Shown: in pieces, positions 37,524-46,274 of the stretch
Position numbering within the stretch: the stretch's first letter is position 1
Layout: each line of letters begins with the position of its first letter
Assembly (NCBI RefSeq): GCF_900018785.1
Contig: NZ_FCOY01000006.1
Coordinates: 806,001-870,000, forward strand
From: Xanthomonas massiliensis
GTDB taxonomy: Bacteria; Pseudomonadota; Gammaproteobacteria; Xanthomonadales; Xanthomonadaceae
Direction: 5' to 3'
Length of the DNA stretch: 64,000 nt
The notes under the pieces: model-generated
What the model was told of the DNA's origin: nothing
Databases searched by the model: none
What the model saw: only the letters and a program-made list of their open reading frames with translations
Position numbers and translations under genes: made by a program

Positions 37524-37804
37524 GTGCCGTCAACGAAGGCACACCGGGTTTCGCGCCCGGCTTCGAGATCCCGCTGCATCGCTCGCTGACCGAACCGATC
37601 CTGCTGGGCGGTGCGCCGCGCACCGTGGCAATCGCCAACGGCACGCTGGCCGCCGCCGTCGGGCTGGGCCTGCAACTGTGGATTCCCGGCGTGGTGCTCT
37701 GGATCGTCGGCCATTCGCTGGCCGTCTGGGGCGCGCGCGTCGATCCGCAGTTCATGCCGGTCTTCGCCCGGCACATCAAGCACAAGCCGCTGCTGGACGT
37801 GTGA
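37520..37804 (+). CDS. trbD: Conjugal transfer protein TrbD (VirB3-like)
   Basis: 94 residues with the VirB3/TrbD pattern (FEIPLHRSLTEPILLGGAPR, then hydrophobic VVLWIVGHSLAVW, and DPQFMPVFARHIK). A small inner-membrane component working with the TrbE ATPase. The ATG overlaps the trbC stop. Confidence 0.93.
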   Translation: MSAVNEGTPGFAPGFEIPLHRSLTEPILLGGAPRTVAIANGTLAAAVGLGLQLWIPGVVLWIVGHSLAVWGARVDPQFMPVFARHIKHKPLLDV

Positions 37805-37814
37805 GAGGGATGCC

Positions 37815-40265
37815 ATGCTGAACCTTGCCGAATACCGCCAGCGGCCCGCGCTGCTGGCCGACTGGCTGCCCTGGGCCGGGTTGATCGCGCCGGGCATCGT
37901 CTTGAACAAGGACGGTTCTTTCCAGCGCACGGCTCGCTTTCGCGGGCCGGACTTGGACAGCGCCACGCAAGGCGAACTGATCGCCACGTCGGCGCGGCTC
38001 AACAACGCGCTGCGCCGCCTGGGTTCGAGCTGGGCCTTGTTCATCGAGGCCGAGCGCCGGCCAGCGGCGGACTATCCGCATTCCGACTTTCCCGAACCGC
38101 TGTCGTGGCTGGTGGACGAGGAACGCCGCTCTGCCTTGGAGGAGTCCGGCCATCACTTCGAGAGCGGCTATCACCTGACGCTGGCCTACCTGCCGCCAGA
38201 GGAATCCCGCGCCCGCGCCGCCAAGCTGCTCTACGAGCACGCGCCTGGCGATGGCGTGGACTGGCGCGGACGGCTCGATGCCTTCGTGGCGGAAACCGAT
38301 CGGGTGTTCGATCTGCTCGATGGCGTGATGCCGGAAATCGCCTGGCTCGATGACGCCGAAACGCTGACCTACCTGCACGCCACGGTGTCCGCGCGGCGCT
38401 ACCGCGTGGGCGTGCCCGAAGTGCCGTTTCATATCGACGCGCTGCTGGCCGATTCCGCCCTGGTCGGCGGCCTCGCGCCGATGCTGGGCGACCAGCACCT
38501 GCGCGTGGTGTCGGTACGAGGCTTCCCGACCTCGACCTGGCCGGGCCTGCTGGACGACCTCAACCGCCTGGGCTTTGGCTACCGCTGGAGTACGCGCTTC
38601 GTCTGCATGGACAAAGCCGAGGCGGAAAAGGAGCTGGGCCGCCTGCGCCGTCAGTGGTTCGCCAAGCGCAAGAACGTGGTGGCGCTGCTGCGCGAAACCA
38701 TCTTCCAGCAGGAATCGCCCCTGGTGGACACGGATGCCAGCAACAAGGCAGCCGACGCAGACGCGGCCTTACAAGAGTTGGGCAGCGATCAGGTCGCCTT
38801 CGGCTACCTCACCGCCACGGTGACGGTGCTCGATGACGACCCGGCCGTGGCCGACGAAAAGCTGCGCATGGTGGAGCGCGTCATCCAGGGGCGGGGCTTC
38901 GTCACCATCCCTGAGAGCCTCAATGCCGTCGATGCGTGGCTGTCGTCCATTCCCGGCAATGCCTATGCGAATGTGCGCCAGCCCATCGTCTCGACGCTGA
39001 ACCTGGCGCACATGATGCCGCTGTCAGCGGTATGGGCCGGGCCGGAGAAGAACGACCACCTCGACGGCCCGCCGCTGATCGTCACCCGCACCGATGGCGC
39101 GACGCCTTTTCGCTTGGTCACGCACATCGGCGACGTGGGCCACACACTGGTCGCCGGGCCGACCGGCATGGGCAAGTCGGTACTGCTCGCCATCCTGGCG
39201 ATGCAGTTCCGGCGCTACCCCGGCTCGCGGATCTTCGCCTTCGACATGGGGCGATCCATGCGGGCGACGGTGTTGGGCCTAGGCGGCGAGCACTACGACC
39301 TCGGCGCCGATGGCGGCATCGCGTTCCAGCCGCTCGCCCGCATCGACCATGAGGGCTACCGCTCCTGGGCCGCCGAATGGGTGGAAGGTCGTCTGCTGCA
39401 TGAAGGCGTGACCGTCGGCCCGGACGAGAAGGTGGCCATCTGGTCGGCGCTCGGCAGCCTCGCCGGTGCGCCGCAGGAACAGCGCACGATGACCGGGCTT
39501 TCCGTGCTGCTGCAATCGAACGCGCTGCGCCAGGCACTCGCGCCTTATGTCCTGGGCGGTGCGCACGGAAAGCTGCTGGATGCGGACGCCGACCGCCTCG
39601 GATTCGGCGACGTGCAGGGCTTCGAGATGGAAGAACTGATGCACAGCCCCGCCGCCGTGCAAGCGGTGCTGCGCTACCTGTTCGCCCGCTTCGACGAGCG
39701 TTTCGATGGCGCACCCACGCTGCTGATTCTCGATGAGGCGTGGCTGTTCCTCGATGAGCCGTCCTTTGCGGCCCGCATCCGCCAATGGCTCAAGACGCTC
39801 AGGAAAAAGAACGTCAGCGTCATCTTCGCCACGCAGTCGCTGGCCGACATCAAGGATTCGACCATCGCGCCCGCAATCATCGAAAGCTGCGCGAGCAGGA
39901 TTTTCTTACCTAACCCGCAGGCCACCGAGCCGCAGATTCGCACGATTTACGAGGGCTTCGGCCTCAACAGCCGGCAAATCGAAATCGTCGCCACCGCGCA
40001 GCCCAAGCGCGACTACTACTACCAATCGCGCCTCGGCAATCGCCTGTTCGACCTCGACCTGGGGCCAGCCGCGCTCGCGTTCGCGGGCGCATCCACACCG
40101 CAAGACCAACGCGACATCGACCGCGTGCTGACGCAGGCCGGCGCACCCGGCTTCGCCGGCGCGTGGCTGCGCCATCGCGGCCTTGATTGGGCCGCCGACC
40201 TGCTGCCGTCCGCACCGGCGGCCGCTTCGTTCCTCAACGTCCAACCGCTGGAGGTTTCACCATGA
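37815..40265 (+). CDS. trbE: Conjugal transfer ATPase TrbE (VirB4-like)
   Basis: 816 residues, the expected length. The N-terminal CagE_TrbE_VirB domain is followed by Walker A GPTGMGKSVLLAIL (about 447-460) and Walker B TLLILDEAWLFLDEP (about 633-647), with the downstream ATQSLADI motif. VirB4-type ATPases energise pilus biogenesis at the inner membrane. It starts at 37815, 10 bases after trbD, and overlaps trbJ. Confidence 0.95.
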   Translation: MLNLAEYRQRPALLADWLPWAGLIAPGIVLNKDGSFQRTARFRGPDLDSATQGELIATSARLNNALRRLGSSWALFIEAERRPAADYPHSDFPEPLSWLVDEERRSALEESGHHFESGYHLTLAYLPPEESRARAAKLLYEHAPGDGVDWRGRLDAFVAETDRVFDLLDGVMPEIAWLDDAETLTYLHATVSARRYRVGVPEVPFHIDALLADSALVGGLAPMLGDQHLRVVSVRGFPTSTWPGLLDDLNRLGFGYRWSTRFVCMDKAEAEKELGRLRRQWFAKRKNVVALLRETIFQQESPLVDTDASNKAADADAALQELGSDQVAFGYLTATVTVLDDDPAVADEKLRMVERVIQGRGFVTIPESLNAVDAWLSSIPGNAYANVRQPIVSTLNLAHMMPLSAVWAGPEKNDHLDGPPLIVTRTDGATPFRLVTHIGDVGHTLVAGPTGMGKSVLLAILAMQFRRYPGSRIFAFDMGRSMRATVLGLGGEHYDLGADGGIAFQPLARIDHEGYRSWAAEWVEGRLLHEGVTVGPDEKVAIWSALGSLAGAPQEQRTMTGLSVLLQSNALRQALAPYVLGGAHGKLLDADADRLGFGDVQGFEMEELMHSPAAVQAVLRYLFARFDERFDGAPTLLILDEAWLFLDEPSFAARIRQWLKTLRKKNVSVIFATQSLADIKDSTIAPAIIESCASRIFLPNPQATEPQIRTIYEGFGLNSRQIEIVATAQPKRDYYYQSRLGNRLFDLDLGPAALAFAGASTPQDQRDIDRVLTQAGAPGFAGAWLRHRGLDWAADLLPSAPAAASFLNVQPLEVSP

Positions 40266-41005
40266 AGACCAAGCCCCGTTTGCTGTCCGCCTCGCTCGCT
40301 GCCGCGCTGTCTGTCTCGCTGATGCTCGCACAGCCGGCGGCCGCCATCACCGTGTTCGACCCGTCGAACTTCGTGCAGAACACGCTGACGGCCGTGCGCA
40401 CGCTGGAGCAGATCAACAACCAGATCAACCAGCTCCAGAACGAAGCACAGATGCTGATGAACCAGGCGCGCAACCTGGCGCGTCTGGACTTCAACATCGT
40501 CAACCGCCTGCGCTCAACGCTTGCCACCACCGAACGCCTGATCGCCGAGGCGCAGGGGCTGGCCTACGACGTGACGAGCATGGATCGGGAGTTCGCGCGC
40601 CTGTATCCCGAACAGTACGCCGCCACCGTCAGCGGCGACCGCATGGCGCAGGACGCCCGCGAACGCTGGCAGAACAGCTTGAACGGCCTGCACACCGCCA
40701 TGCGGATGCAAGCCCAGGTGTCGCAGAACCTGACCCAAGACGAAAGCGCGCTGGCCGATCTGGTCAGCCAGAGCCAGTCCGCCACCGGCGCGCTGCAAGC
40801 GATGCAGGCGACGAACCAGCTCCTTGCCTTGCAGGCCAAGCAGTCCATCCAGGCGCAGCAGCTCCAGATCACGCAAGACCGTGCGGCCTCGCTAGAACTG
40901 GCGCGGCAAGCGGCGGCCACCGAGCGCGCCCGCGAAGTGCGGCGGCGCTTCCTCGGCACCGGCACGCCGTATACGCCGCAGCGCGTGGATTTCTATTCCA
41001 ACTGA
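40262..41005 (+). CDS. trbJ: Conjugal transfer protein TrbJ (VirB5-like)
   Basis: 247 residues. A Sec signal peptide ends near AQPAAA, followed by a largely helical, Gln-rich coiled-coil protein (LEQINNQINQLQNEAQMLMN). VirB5/TrbJ proteins are minor periplasmic pilus-tip components. Overlaps trbE by 4 bases. Confidence 0.93.
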   Translation: MKTKPRLLSASLAAALSVSLMLAQPAAAITVFDPSNFVQNTLTAVRTLEQINNQINQLQNEAQMLMNQARNLARLDFNIVNRLRSTLATTERLIAEAQGLAYDVTSMDREFARLYPEQYAATVSGDRMAQDARERWQNSLNGLHTAMRMQAQVSQNLTQDESALADLVSQSQSATGALQAMQATNQLLALQAKQSIQAQQLQITQDRAASLELARQAAATERAREVRRRFLGTGTPYTPQRVDFYSN

Positions 41006-41017
41006 CGGGAGACAGCC

Positions 41018-41350
41018 ATGCGATGCGTCCTCGCCCTGTCGGCTTCGCTGCTGGCCCTGCTGCTGACCGCGTGCGGCCAGCAGCAGGCCGAAGACCTGGC
41101 CGACGCCTTGACCGCCGATCCCGCGCGGCTCAAGCCGCTGCGCACGCAATGCGCAGCCGACCGGCAAGCCGTGGGCGAGGACGCCTGCCGCGCTGCCGCC
41201 GAAGCGTTCCGGCGGTGCTTTTTCGCCGGTCATACCGGGCCGGATGAATACCGGACGTTGGCAGACCTGCCGCCGATTCCACCGAGCTTCGATGAACCCG
41301 CCGATGGCGGCGAAACACCGGCTTCGCCTGCATCCGAGGACACGCCATGA
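41018..41350 (+). CDS. trbK: TrbK/EexN-like entry-exclusion lipoprotein
   Basis: 110 residues with lipobox LLLTAC (Cys19), then LTADPARLKPLRTQCAADR and paired Cys, the same small fold as the lipoprotein at 33110. Position between trbJ and trbL matches trbK of RP4, the entry-exclusion protein. The Pro/Glu-rich tail is variable. It overlaps trbL by 4 bases. Confidence 0.85.
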   Translation: MRCVLALSASLLALLLTACGQQQAEDLADALTADPARLKPLRTQCAADRQAVGEDACRAAAEAFRRCFFAGHTGPDEYRTLADLPPIPPSFDEPADGGETPASPASEDTP

Positions 41351-42744
41351 ACGACGTGACCATCATCGACCGCTTTCTGGACACGTTCTCGCGCTACATC
41401 GACTCCGGCTTCGGGCTACTGCAAGGCGAAGTGGCGTTCCTGACCGCCACGCTCATCGTCATCGACATGACCATCGCCGGCCTGTATTGGGCCATGAGCC
41501 ACGCCACAGGCCAGGGCGAAGACGTGATCGCCAAGCTGCTGCGCAAGGTGCTCTACGTCGGTGCCTTCGCCTACATCATCGGCAACTTCAATTGGCTGGC
41601 CGGCATCGTATTCCGCTCGTTCGCCGGCCTGGGCCTGACGGCCGCCGGCTCGGCCATCACGATGGAGAACTTCCTGCAACCGGGGCGGTTGGCGAAGACC
41701 GGCATCGACGCGGGTGCGCCGATTCTGGAGCAGATCGGGGACATGGCCGGGTTCCCCGAGGTGTTCGTGAACATCGACCCCATCGTGGTGATGTTCCTCG
41801 CCTGGCTGGTGGTGATCCTCTGCTTCTTCGTGCTGGCGGTGCAGCTTTTCATCACGTTGATCGAGTTCAAGCTGACCACGCTCGCCGGCTTCGTGCTGGT
41901 GCCGTTCGCGCTCTGGAACAAGACCTCGTTCCTCGCGGAAAAGGTGCTCGGCAACGTGGTGTCGTCTGGCGTCAAGGTACTGGTGCTGGCCGTGATCGTC
42001 GGCATCGGTTCGGGCCTGTTCGCCGAGTTCCAGACCGTGCCGGATGAACCGTCCATCGACCATGCCCTGGTCGTGATGCTCGCCTCGCTTGCGCTGCTGG
42101 CACTGGGCATCTTCGGGCCAGGCATCGCCACGGGCCTGGTGTCCGGTGCGCCGCAGCTTGGCGCGGGCGCGATGGCCGGTGCCGCTGTCGGCGCTGTTGG
42201 CACGGGCGTTGCCATTGGCGCCGCCGCGACTGGTGTGGGCGGTGCGGTCATGGCCGGGGCGCGTATGGCGCCGGCCGCCGCCAAGCTGGCTGGCAGCGGT
42301 GCGCGTGCTGCTGCCTCGACGGCCGGCAGTGCCCGTTCGGCGTTCCAGGCCGGTTCCGCCGCAGCCGGTGGCGGGGCCAAAGGCGCGATGGCGGGCCTGG
42401 GCAACGTCGCCAAGACCGGCGCGCAGGCGGCCGGCCAGAAGGCCGCCGCCGGGGCGCGCTCGCTCAAAGATCGGACAGCCGCCGCTTTCCGCGCCGATGG
42501 CGCGGCGCCGGCTTCTGGCGGTGGTACCGCAGCAACCAGCGCGTCTGCCGCCCAAGGGAGCGCAGCCGAAGGCGATGCCCCGGCCACCGCCGGGCAGAAG
42601 CAACCGGCCTGGGCCAAGCGCCTGCACCGCCGCCAGCAGATGACCCATGCCGCGACCACCACCGCTCACACGCTGCGCGGTGGCGATGGTGGCGATGGTG
42701 GCGGCTCCGGGCAAGGCCCGAGCCTGCGCGATTCCGATTCATAA
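41347..42744 (+). CDS. trbL: Conjugal transfer protein TrbL (VirB6-like)
   Basis: 465 residues. The N-terminal half has at least five hydrophobic segments (for example IVVMFLAWLVVILCFFVLAV), and the C-terminal 200 residues are Ala/Gly-rich low-complexity sequence. It is the polytopic inner-membrane channel component of the T4SS. The Ala/Gly tail is a usual feature of this family. Confidence 0.94.
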   Translation: MNDVTIIDRFLDTFSRYIDSGFGLLQGEVAFLTATLIVIDMTIAGLYWAMSHATGQGEDVIAKLLRKVLYVGAFAYIIGNFNWLAGIVFRSFAGLGLTAAGSAITMENFLQPGRLAKTGIDAGAPILEQIGDMAGFPEVFVNIDPIVVMFLAWLVVILCFFVLAVQLFITLIEFKLTTLAGFVLVPFALWNKTSFLAEKVLGNVVSSGVKVLVLAVIVGIGSGLFAEFQTVPDEPSIDHALVVMLASLALLALGIFGPGIATGLVSGAPQLGAGAMAGAAVGAVGTGVAIGAAATGVGGAVMAGARMAPAAAKLAGSGARAAASTAGSARSAFQAGSAAAGGGAKGAMAGLGNVAKTGAQAAGQKAAAGARSLKDRTAAAFRADGAAPASGGGTAATSASAAQGSAAEGDAPATAGQKQPAWAKRLHRRQQMTHAATTTAHTLRGGDGGDGGGSGQGPSLRDSDS

Positions 42745-42756
42745 GGAGAGACGACC

Positions 42757-43461
42757 ATGCGATTCAAGCGACCGCAGGTGCGCTATGCCGATACGCCGCA
42801 GCCTGCCACTCCCTATCAAGCCGCCGCGCAGGTGTGGGACGACCGTATCGGCTCGGCCCGCGTGCAGGCGAAGAACTGGCGTCTGATGGCCTTCGGCTGC
42901 CTGGCGCTGGCGCTGCTGATGGCCGGCGGCCTGGTCTGGCGTTCGGCGCAGTCCTTCGTGACGCCCTATGTAGTGGAAGTGGACAACGCCGGCCAGGTAC
43001 GCGCAGTGGGTGAAGCGGCCACGCCGTACCGGCCCAACGACGCGCAGACGGCGCACCACATCGCGCGCTTCATCACGCTGGTTCGGTCGCTGTCCATCGA
43101 CCCCATCGTGGTGCGGCAGAACTGGCTGGATGCCTACGACTACACCACCGACAGGGGCGCGGCCGTGCTCAACGACCACGCCCGCACCAACGACCCGTTC
43201 GCACGCATCGGCCGCGAGTCGGTGACGGTGCAGATCACCAGTGTCGTGCGCGCCAGCGACACATCTTTCAACGTGCGCTGGACGGAACGCCGCTACGTCA
43301 ATGGCGCGGCCGCCGGGCTGGAGCGGTGGACGGCCGTGGTGTCCATCGTGCTGCAAACCCCGCGCACCGAGGAACGTCTGCGCCACAACCCGCTGGGCAT
43401 CTACGTCAACGGCCTGTCGTGGAGCCGCGAGCTGGATTCTTCCGAAGGAGCCAAGCCATGA
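42757..43461 (+). CDS. trbF: Conjugal transfer protein TrbF (VirB8-like)
   Basis: 234 residues: a short cytoplasmic N-terminus, one membrane segment (about 44-66, AFGCLALALLMAGGLVW) and the VirB8 periplasmic domain with the NPLGIYVNGLSW motif near the end. It bridges the inner-membrane and outer-membrane core parts. Its stop overlaps the trbG start. Confidence 0.94.
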   Translation: MRFKRPQVRYADTPQPATPYQAAAQVWDDRIGSARVQAKNWRLMAFGCLALALLMAGGLVWRSAQSFVTPYVVEVDNAGQVRAVGEAATPYRPNDAQTAHHIARFITLVRSLSIDPIVVRQNWLDAYDYTTDRGAAVLNDHARTNDPFARIGRESVTVQITSVVRASDTSFNVRWTERRYVNGAAAGLERWTAVVSIVLQTPRTEERLRHNPLGIYVNGLSWSRELDSSEGAKP

Positions 43462-44447
43462 ACCTGCCTTTCCGCTTTTACGCTTTGCCGTTCATGCTTC
43501 TTGTCCTGGCGGGCTGCGCCACTCAGGGCAAGCCGCCGCCGACCATTTCGCTCGATGAACCCGTGCAGGCCCAGCCGTTGCCTGAACCGCCCAAGCCGGT
43601 CGAAGTGGTGGAGGTGCCAACGGTGCTGCCGATGCCGGCGCAGTTGAAACCGCTGCCCGAGGTGGACGAAGCGCCGCCGGCGCCGGAGCCGGCCGACGAA
43701 ACCGTGCGCGTATCGAAGGCCAATGCCGAGGCGCGCATTGCGCCCACGCGCGAGGGCTACGTCAACGCGATTCAAGTCTGGCCGTACACCGACGGCGCGC
43801 TGTATCAGGTCTATGCCGCGCCGGGGCGCGTCACCGTGGTTTCGCTCCAGCCCGGCGAAGAACTGGTGACGGTCGCCGCCGGCGATACCGTGCGCTGGAT
43901 CGTCGGCGACACGTCCAGCGGCAGCGGCGAAGAGCTGCGCATCAATGTCCTGGTCAAGCCGATCCGTTCCGGGTTGAAGACGAACCTGGTCATCACCACC
44001 AGCCGCCGGACGTACCTGCTGGAACTGACTTCGACCGAACGCGCCTGGATGGCATCGGTGTCCTGGGATTACCCGAGAGATCGGATGCTTGCCTTGCAGC
44101 GCCAGGCGCAGGCCGCGCAGGCGACCGCGCCGGTCGATACCGGCCTGTCGCTTGAGCGCATCCGCTTCCGCTACGCGATCAGCGGCAGCAATCCGCCGTG
44201 GAAGCCGCTGCGCGCTTTCGACGACGGCGAAAAGGTATATATCCAGTTTCCGCCGGGCATCGCCCAAGGCGAGCTGCCGCCGCTGTTCGTCATCGGCGCG
44301 CAGGGCGACGGGCAACTGGTGAACTACCGCTTCCGCTCGCCGTACTACATCGTCGATCGGCTGTTCGGTGCGGCTGAACTGCGCTTGGGCGGGGACGGTG
44401 GCGACGTGGTGCGCATCGAGCGCACGGATGGCACGCGGAGGAACTGA
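43458..44447 (+). CDS. trbG: Conjugal transfer protein TrbG (VirB9-like lipoprotein)
   Basis: 329 residues with lipobox LLVLAGC (Cys20), a Pro-rich linker, and the VirB9 domain (EGYVNAIQVWPYTDGALYQV to NYRFRSPYYIVDRLF). It is an outer-membrane core complex subunit. The start at 43458 is set by the 4-base overlap with trbF. Confidence 0.94.
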   Translation: MNLPFRFYALPFMLLVLAGCATQGKPPPTISLDEPVQAQPLPEPPKPVEVVEVPTVLPMPAQLKPLPEVDEAPPAPEPADETVRVSKANAEARIAPTREGYVNAIQVWPYTDGALYQVYAAPGRVTVVSLQPGEELVTVAAGDTVRWIVGDTSSGSGEELRINVLVKPIRSGLKTNLVITTSRRTYLLELTSTERAWMASVSWDYPRDRMLALQRQAQAAQATAPVDTGLSLERIRFRYAISGSNPPWKPLRAFDDGEKVYIQFPPGIAQGELPPLFVIGAQGDGQLVNYRFRSPYYIVDRLFGAAELRLGGDGGDVVRIERTDGTRRN

Positions 44448-44449
44448 CC

Positions 44450-45739
44450 ATGAGTCAGGACGACACTCCCGACGTTGCCGTGCCGCAGGCGAAGGTCGAA
44501 CCCGACGCGGTGGCGCTGCGCGCCCAGCCTCGGCCGGTCACACGGCTGAACCGGCGCACGCTGGCCATCCTCGCCGGCGGCCTGTCGGTCGCTGTGTTGG
44601 GCGCGCTGATGTGGTCGTTGCAACCGCAGCGGCGCGCGGCCAACGAGCAGACCGAGCTTTACAACGTGGATCGCGTTTCTCGCTCGGAAGGACTCGACCA
44701 GCTTCCGACCGACTATTCCAAGCTGCCGCCGACCTTGCCCCCCGACGTGCCCGAGCTGGGGCCGCCGCTGCCGGGCGATCTTGGGCCGGCCATCGTGAAC
44801 TCGCAGCAGCCGGCCGTGGCCGCCTACGCTGCCCCCGGTCACGACCCGGCCGAGGCGGAACGCTTGGCGCGGTTGAAGGAGGCCGAGAAAGCGGCTGCGT
44901 CGTCGGTATTCTTCCGCACCGGCACCCAGCAGGCCGCGCCGATGGTGCAGTCGCAGGTGGCCGCCGCGCCGGACTTCGCCGCCAATGCGGCCTTCGACCC
45001 GATGGCGGGCGGGCAGGCCTCGACGGCGGCCCAGCCCGCCGACCCGACGGCCGTGCAGAACAGGCAAGACCAGAAAGAGGCGTTCCAGCAAGCCGTAACC
45101 ACGGAAACTCGTAATTCCGGCAACCTGCAAATGCCCGCATCGCCGTATCAGGTGATGGCCGGAACGGTGGTCGCCGGGGCGCTGGTCACAGGCATCAAGT
45201 CGGACTTGCCGGGCGATGTGATCGCCACGGTGACCGAGCCGGTCTATGACACAGCCACCGGGCGCTTCCTGCTGATCCCGCAGGGCTCGCGCATCCTCGG
45301 CCGCTACAACAGCCAGGTCAGCTACGGGCAGAGTCGCGTTCAAGTCGTCTGGAATCGGATCATCCTGCCCGACACGTCCTCGCTGACGCTCGACAACCTG
45401 GCTGGTACCGACCCGGCAGGCTATGCCGGCCTGGAGGATGGCGTCGATTGGCATTGGGATCGCATTTTCTCCGGTGCGATGCTGACCACGCTGCTGGGCG
45501 TTGGCGCCGAGCTGGCCGCGCCGGAAAACCGCCAGGACGGCGATCGCATCATTGTCGCCGGGCGCGACAGCGCGCAGGACAGCATCAATCAGGTCGGCCA
45601 GGAGATGACCCGGCGCAACCTCAACATCCAGCCCACGCTGACGGAGCGGCCGGGCCTGCCGGTGCGCATCATCGTCAACCGGGATCTAGTGCTGCGGCCG
45701 TACCAGCCGCTGTTCTTCAATCGGGGGACTTCACGATGA
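44450..45739 (+). CDS. trbI: Conjugal transfer protein TrbI (VirB10-like)
   Basis: 429 residues: one membrane segment (about 37-55), a Pro-rich periplasmic stretch, and the VirB10 domain (YQVMAGTVVAGALVTGIKSD, RFLLIPQGSRILGRYNSQVS). It spans both membranes as the T4SS core scaffold. It starts 2 bases after trbG and overlaps the DUF2274 gene. Confidence 0.95.
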   Translation: MSQDDTPDVAVPQAKVEPDAVALRAQPRPVTRLNRRTLAILAGGLSVAVLGALMWSLQPQRRAANEQTELYNVDRVSRSEGLDQLPTDYSKLPPTLPPDVPELGPPLPGDLGPAIVNSQQPAVAAYAAPGHDPAEAERLARLKEAEKAAASSVFFRTGTQQAAPMVQSQVAAAPDFAANAAFDPMAGGQASTAAQPADPTAVQNRQDQKEAFQQAVTTETRNSGNLQMPASPYQVMAGTVVAGALVTGIKSDLPGDVIATVTEPVYDTATGRFLLIPQGSRILGRYNSQVSYGQSRVQVVWNRIILPDTSSLTLDNLAGTDPAGYAGLEDGVDWHWDRIFSGAMLTTLLGVGAELAAPENRQDGDRIIVAGRDSAQDSINQVGQEMTRRNLNIQPTLTERPGLPVRIIVNRDLVLRPYQPLFFNRGTSR

Positions 45740-45954
45740 GCACGACCAAAAAGCTGCGGCTGGGGCTGCTGCCCAAGACCGAGAGCATCAAGCTGACCTT
45801 TGCCTGCCCGGCCAGCCTGAAAGCCGACCTCGACCGCTACGCCGCGCTGCACGCGCAGGCGTATGGCGAGACTGTCGATGCCGTGACGCTGATCCCGCAC
45901 ATGCTGGAGGCGTTCATGGCAGGGGATCGGGGATTCAAGAACGGGGCGGCGTGA
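45736..45954 (+). CDS. DUF2274-family small protein
   Basis: 72 residues (KLRLGLLPKTESIKLTFACPA, LDRYAALHAQ). This small family always follows trbI in Tn4371-like and related ICEs, coupled by overlap, and ends the trb operon. It may be a ribbon-helix-helix-type DNA-binding protein; that is an inference. The conserved ICE backbone ends here on the right. Confidence 0.87.
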   Translation: MSTTKKLRLGLLPKTESIKLTFACPASLKADLDRYAALHAQAYGETVDAVTLIPHMLEAFMAGDRGFKNGAA

Positions 45955-46274
45955 ACAAGACTGAGTTCCTGAAGGCAAATTGAGGATTCCATAAATACCT
46001 CGGTCTTTGCCGATCAGTTGCCGTTTCCGAGCCTCTACGGAAGGCTGACCGGTCCAATGCTTCGACGCTGCCAAGCCTATGAGCTATGATGGCATGTTAG
46101 GTTGGTGGCCGCTGTTCAGCTGTCGGACACAACGCCGCGTGATGTGGTTTTCTCTTGCTATTTCCTTATATGGTTCCTGTTTTCCAAGGCGGCTGTTAAG
46201 TAGTAAGGATTCATGATGGCTAACAAAGTTTATAATAAATATTCCGATTAAAGCCGCGTGATTATGTTTTAAGA
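45955..46274 (+). promoter_or_regulatory. AT-rich gap with a candidate promoter for the methylase/GHKL cassette
   Basis: 320 bases without a gene. Base composition drops clearly toward AT from about 46080 on. TATAAT at 46231-46236 is a perfect -10, 38 bases ahead of the methyltransferase ATG; no strong -35 is seen at the right spacing. The change marks the junction between the ICE backbone and right-end cargo. Confidence 0.45.
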
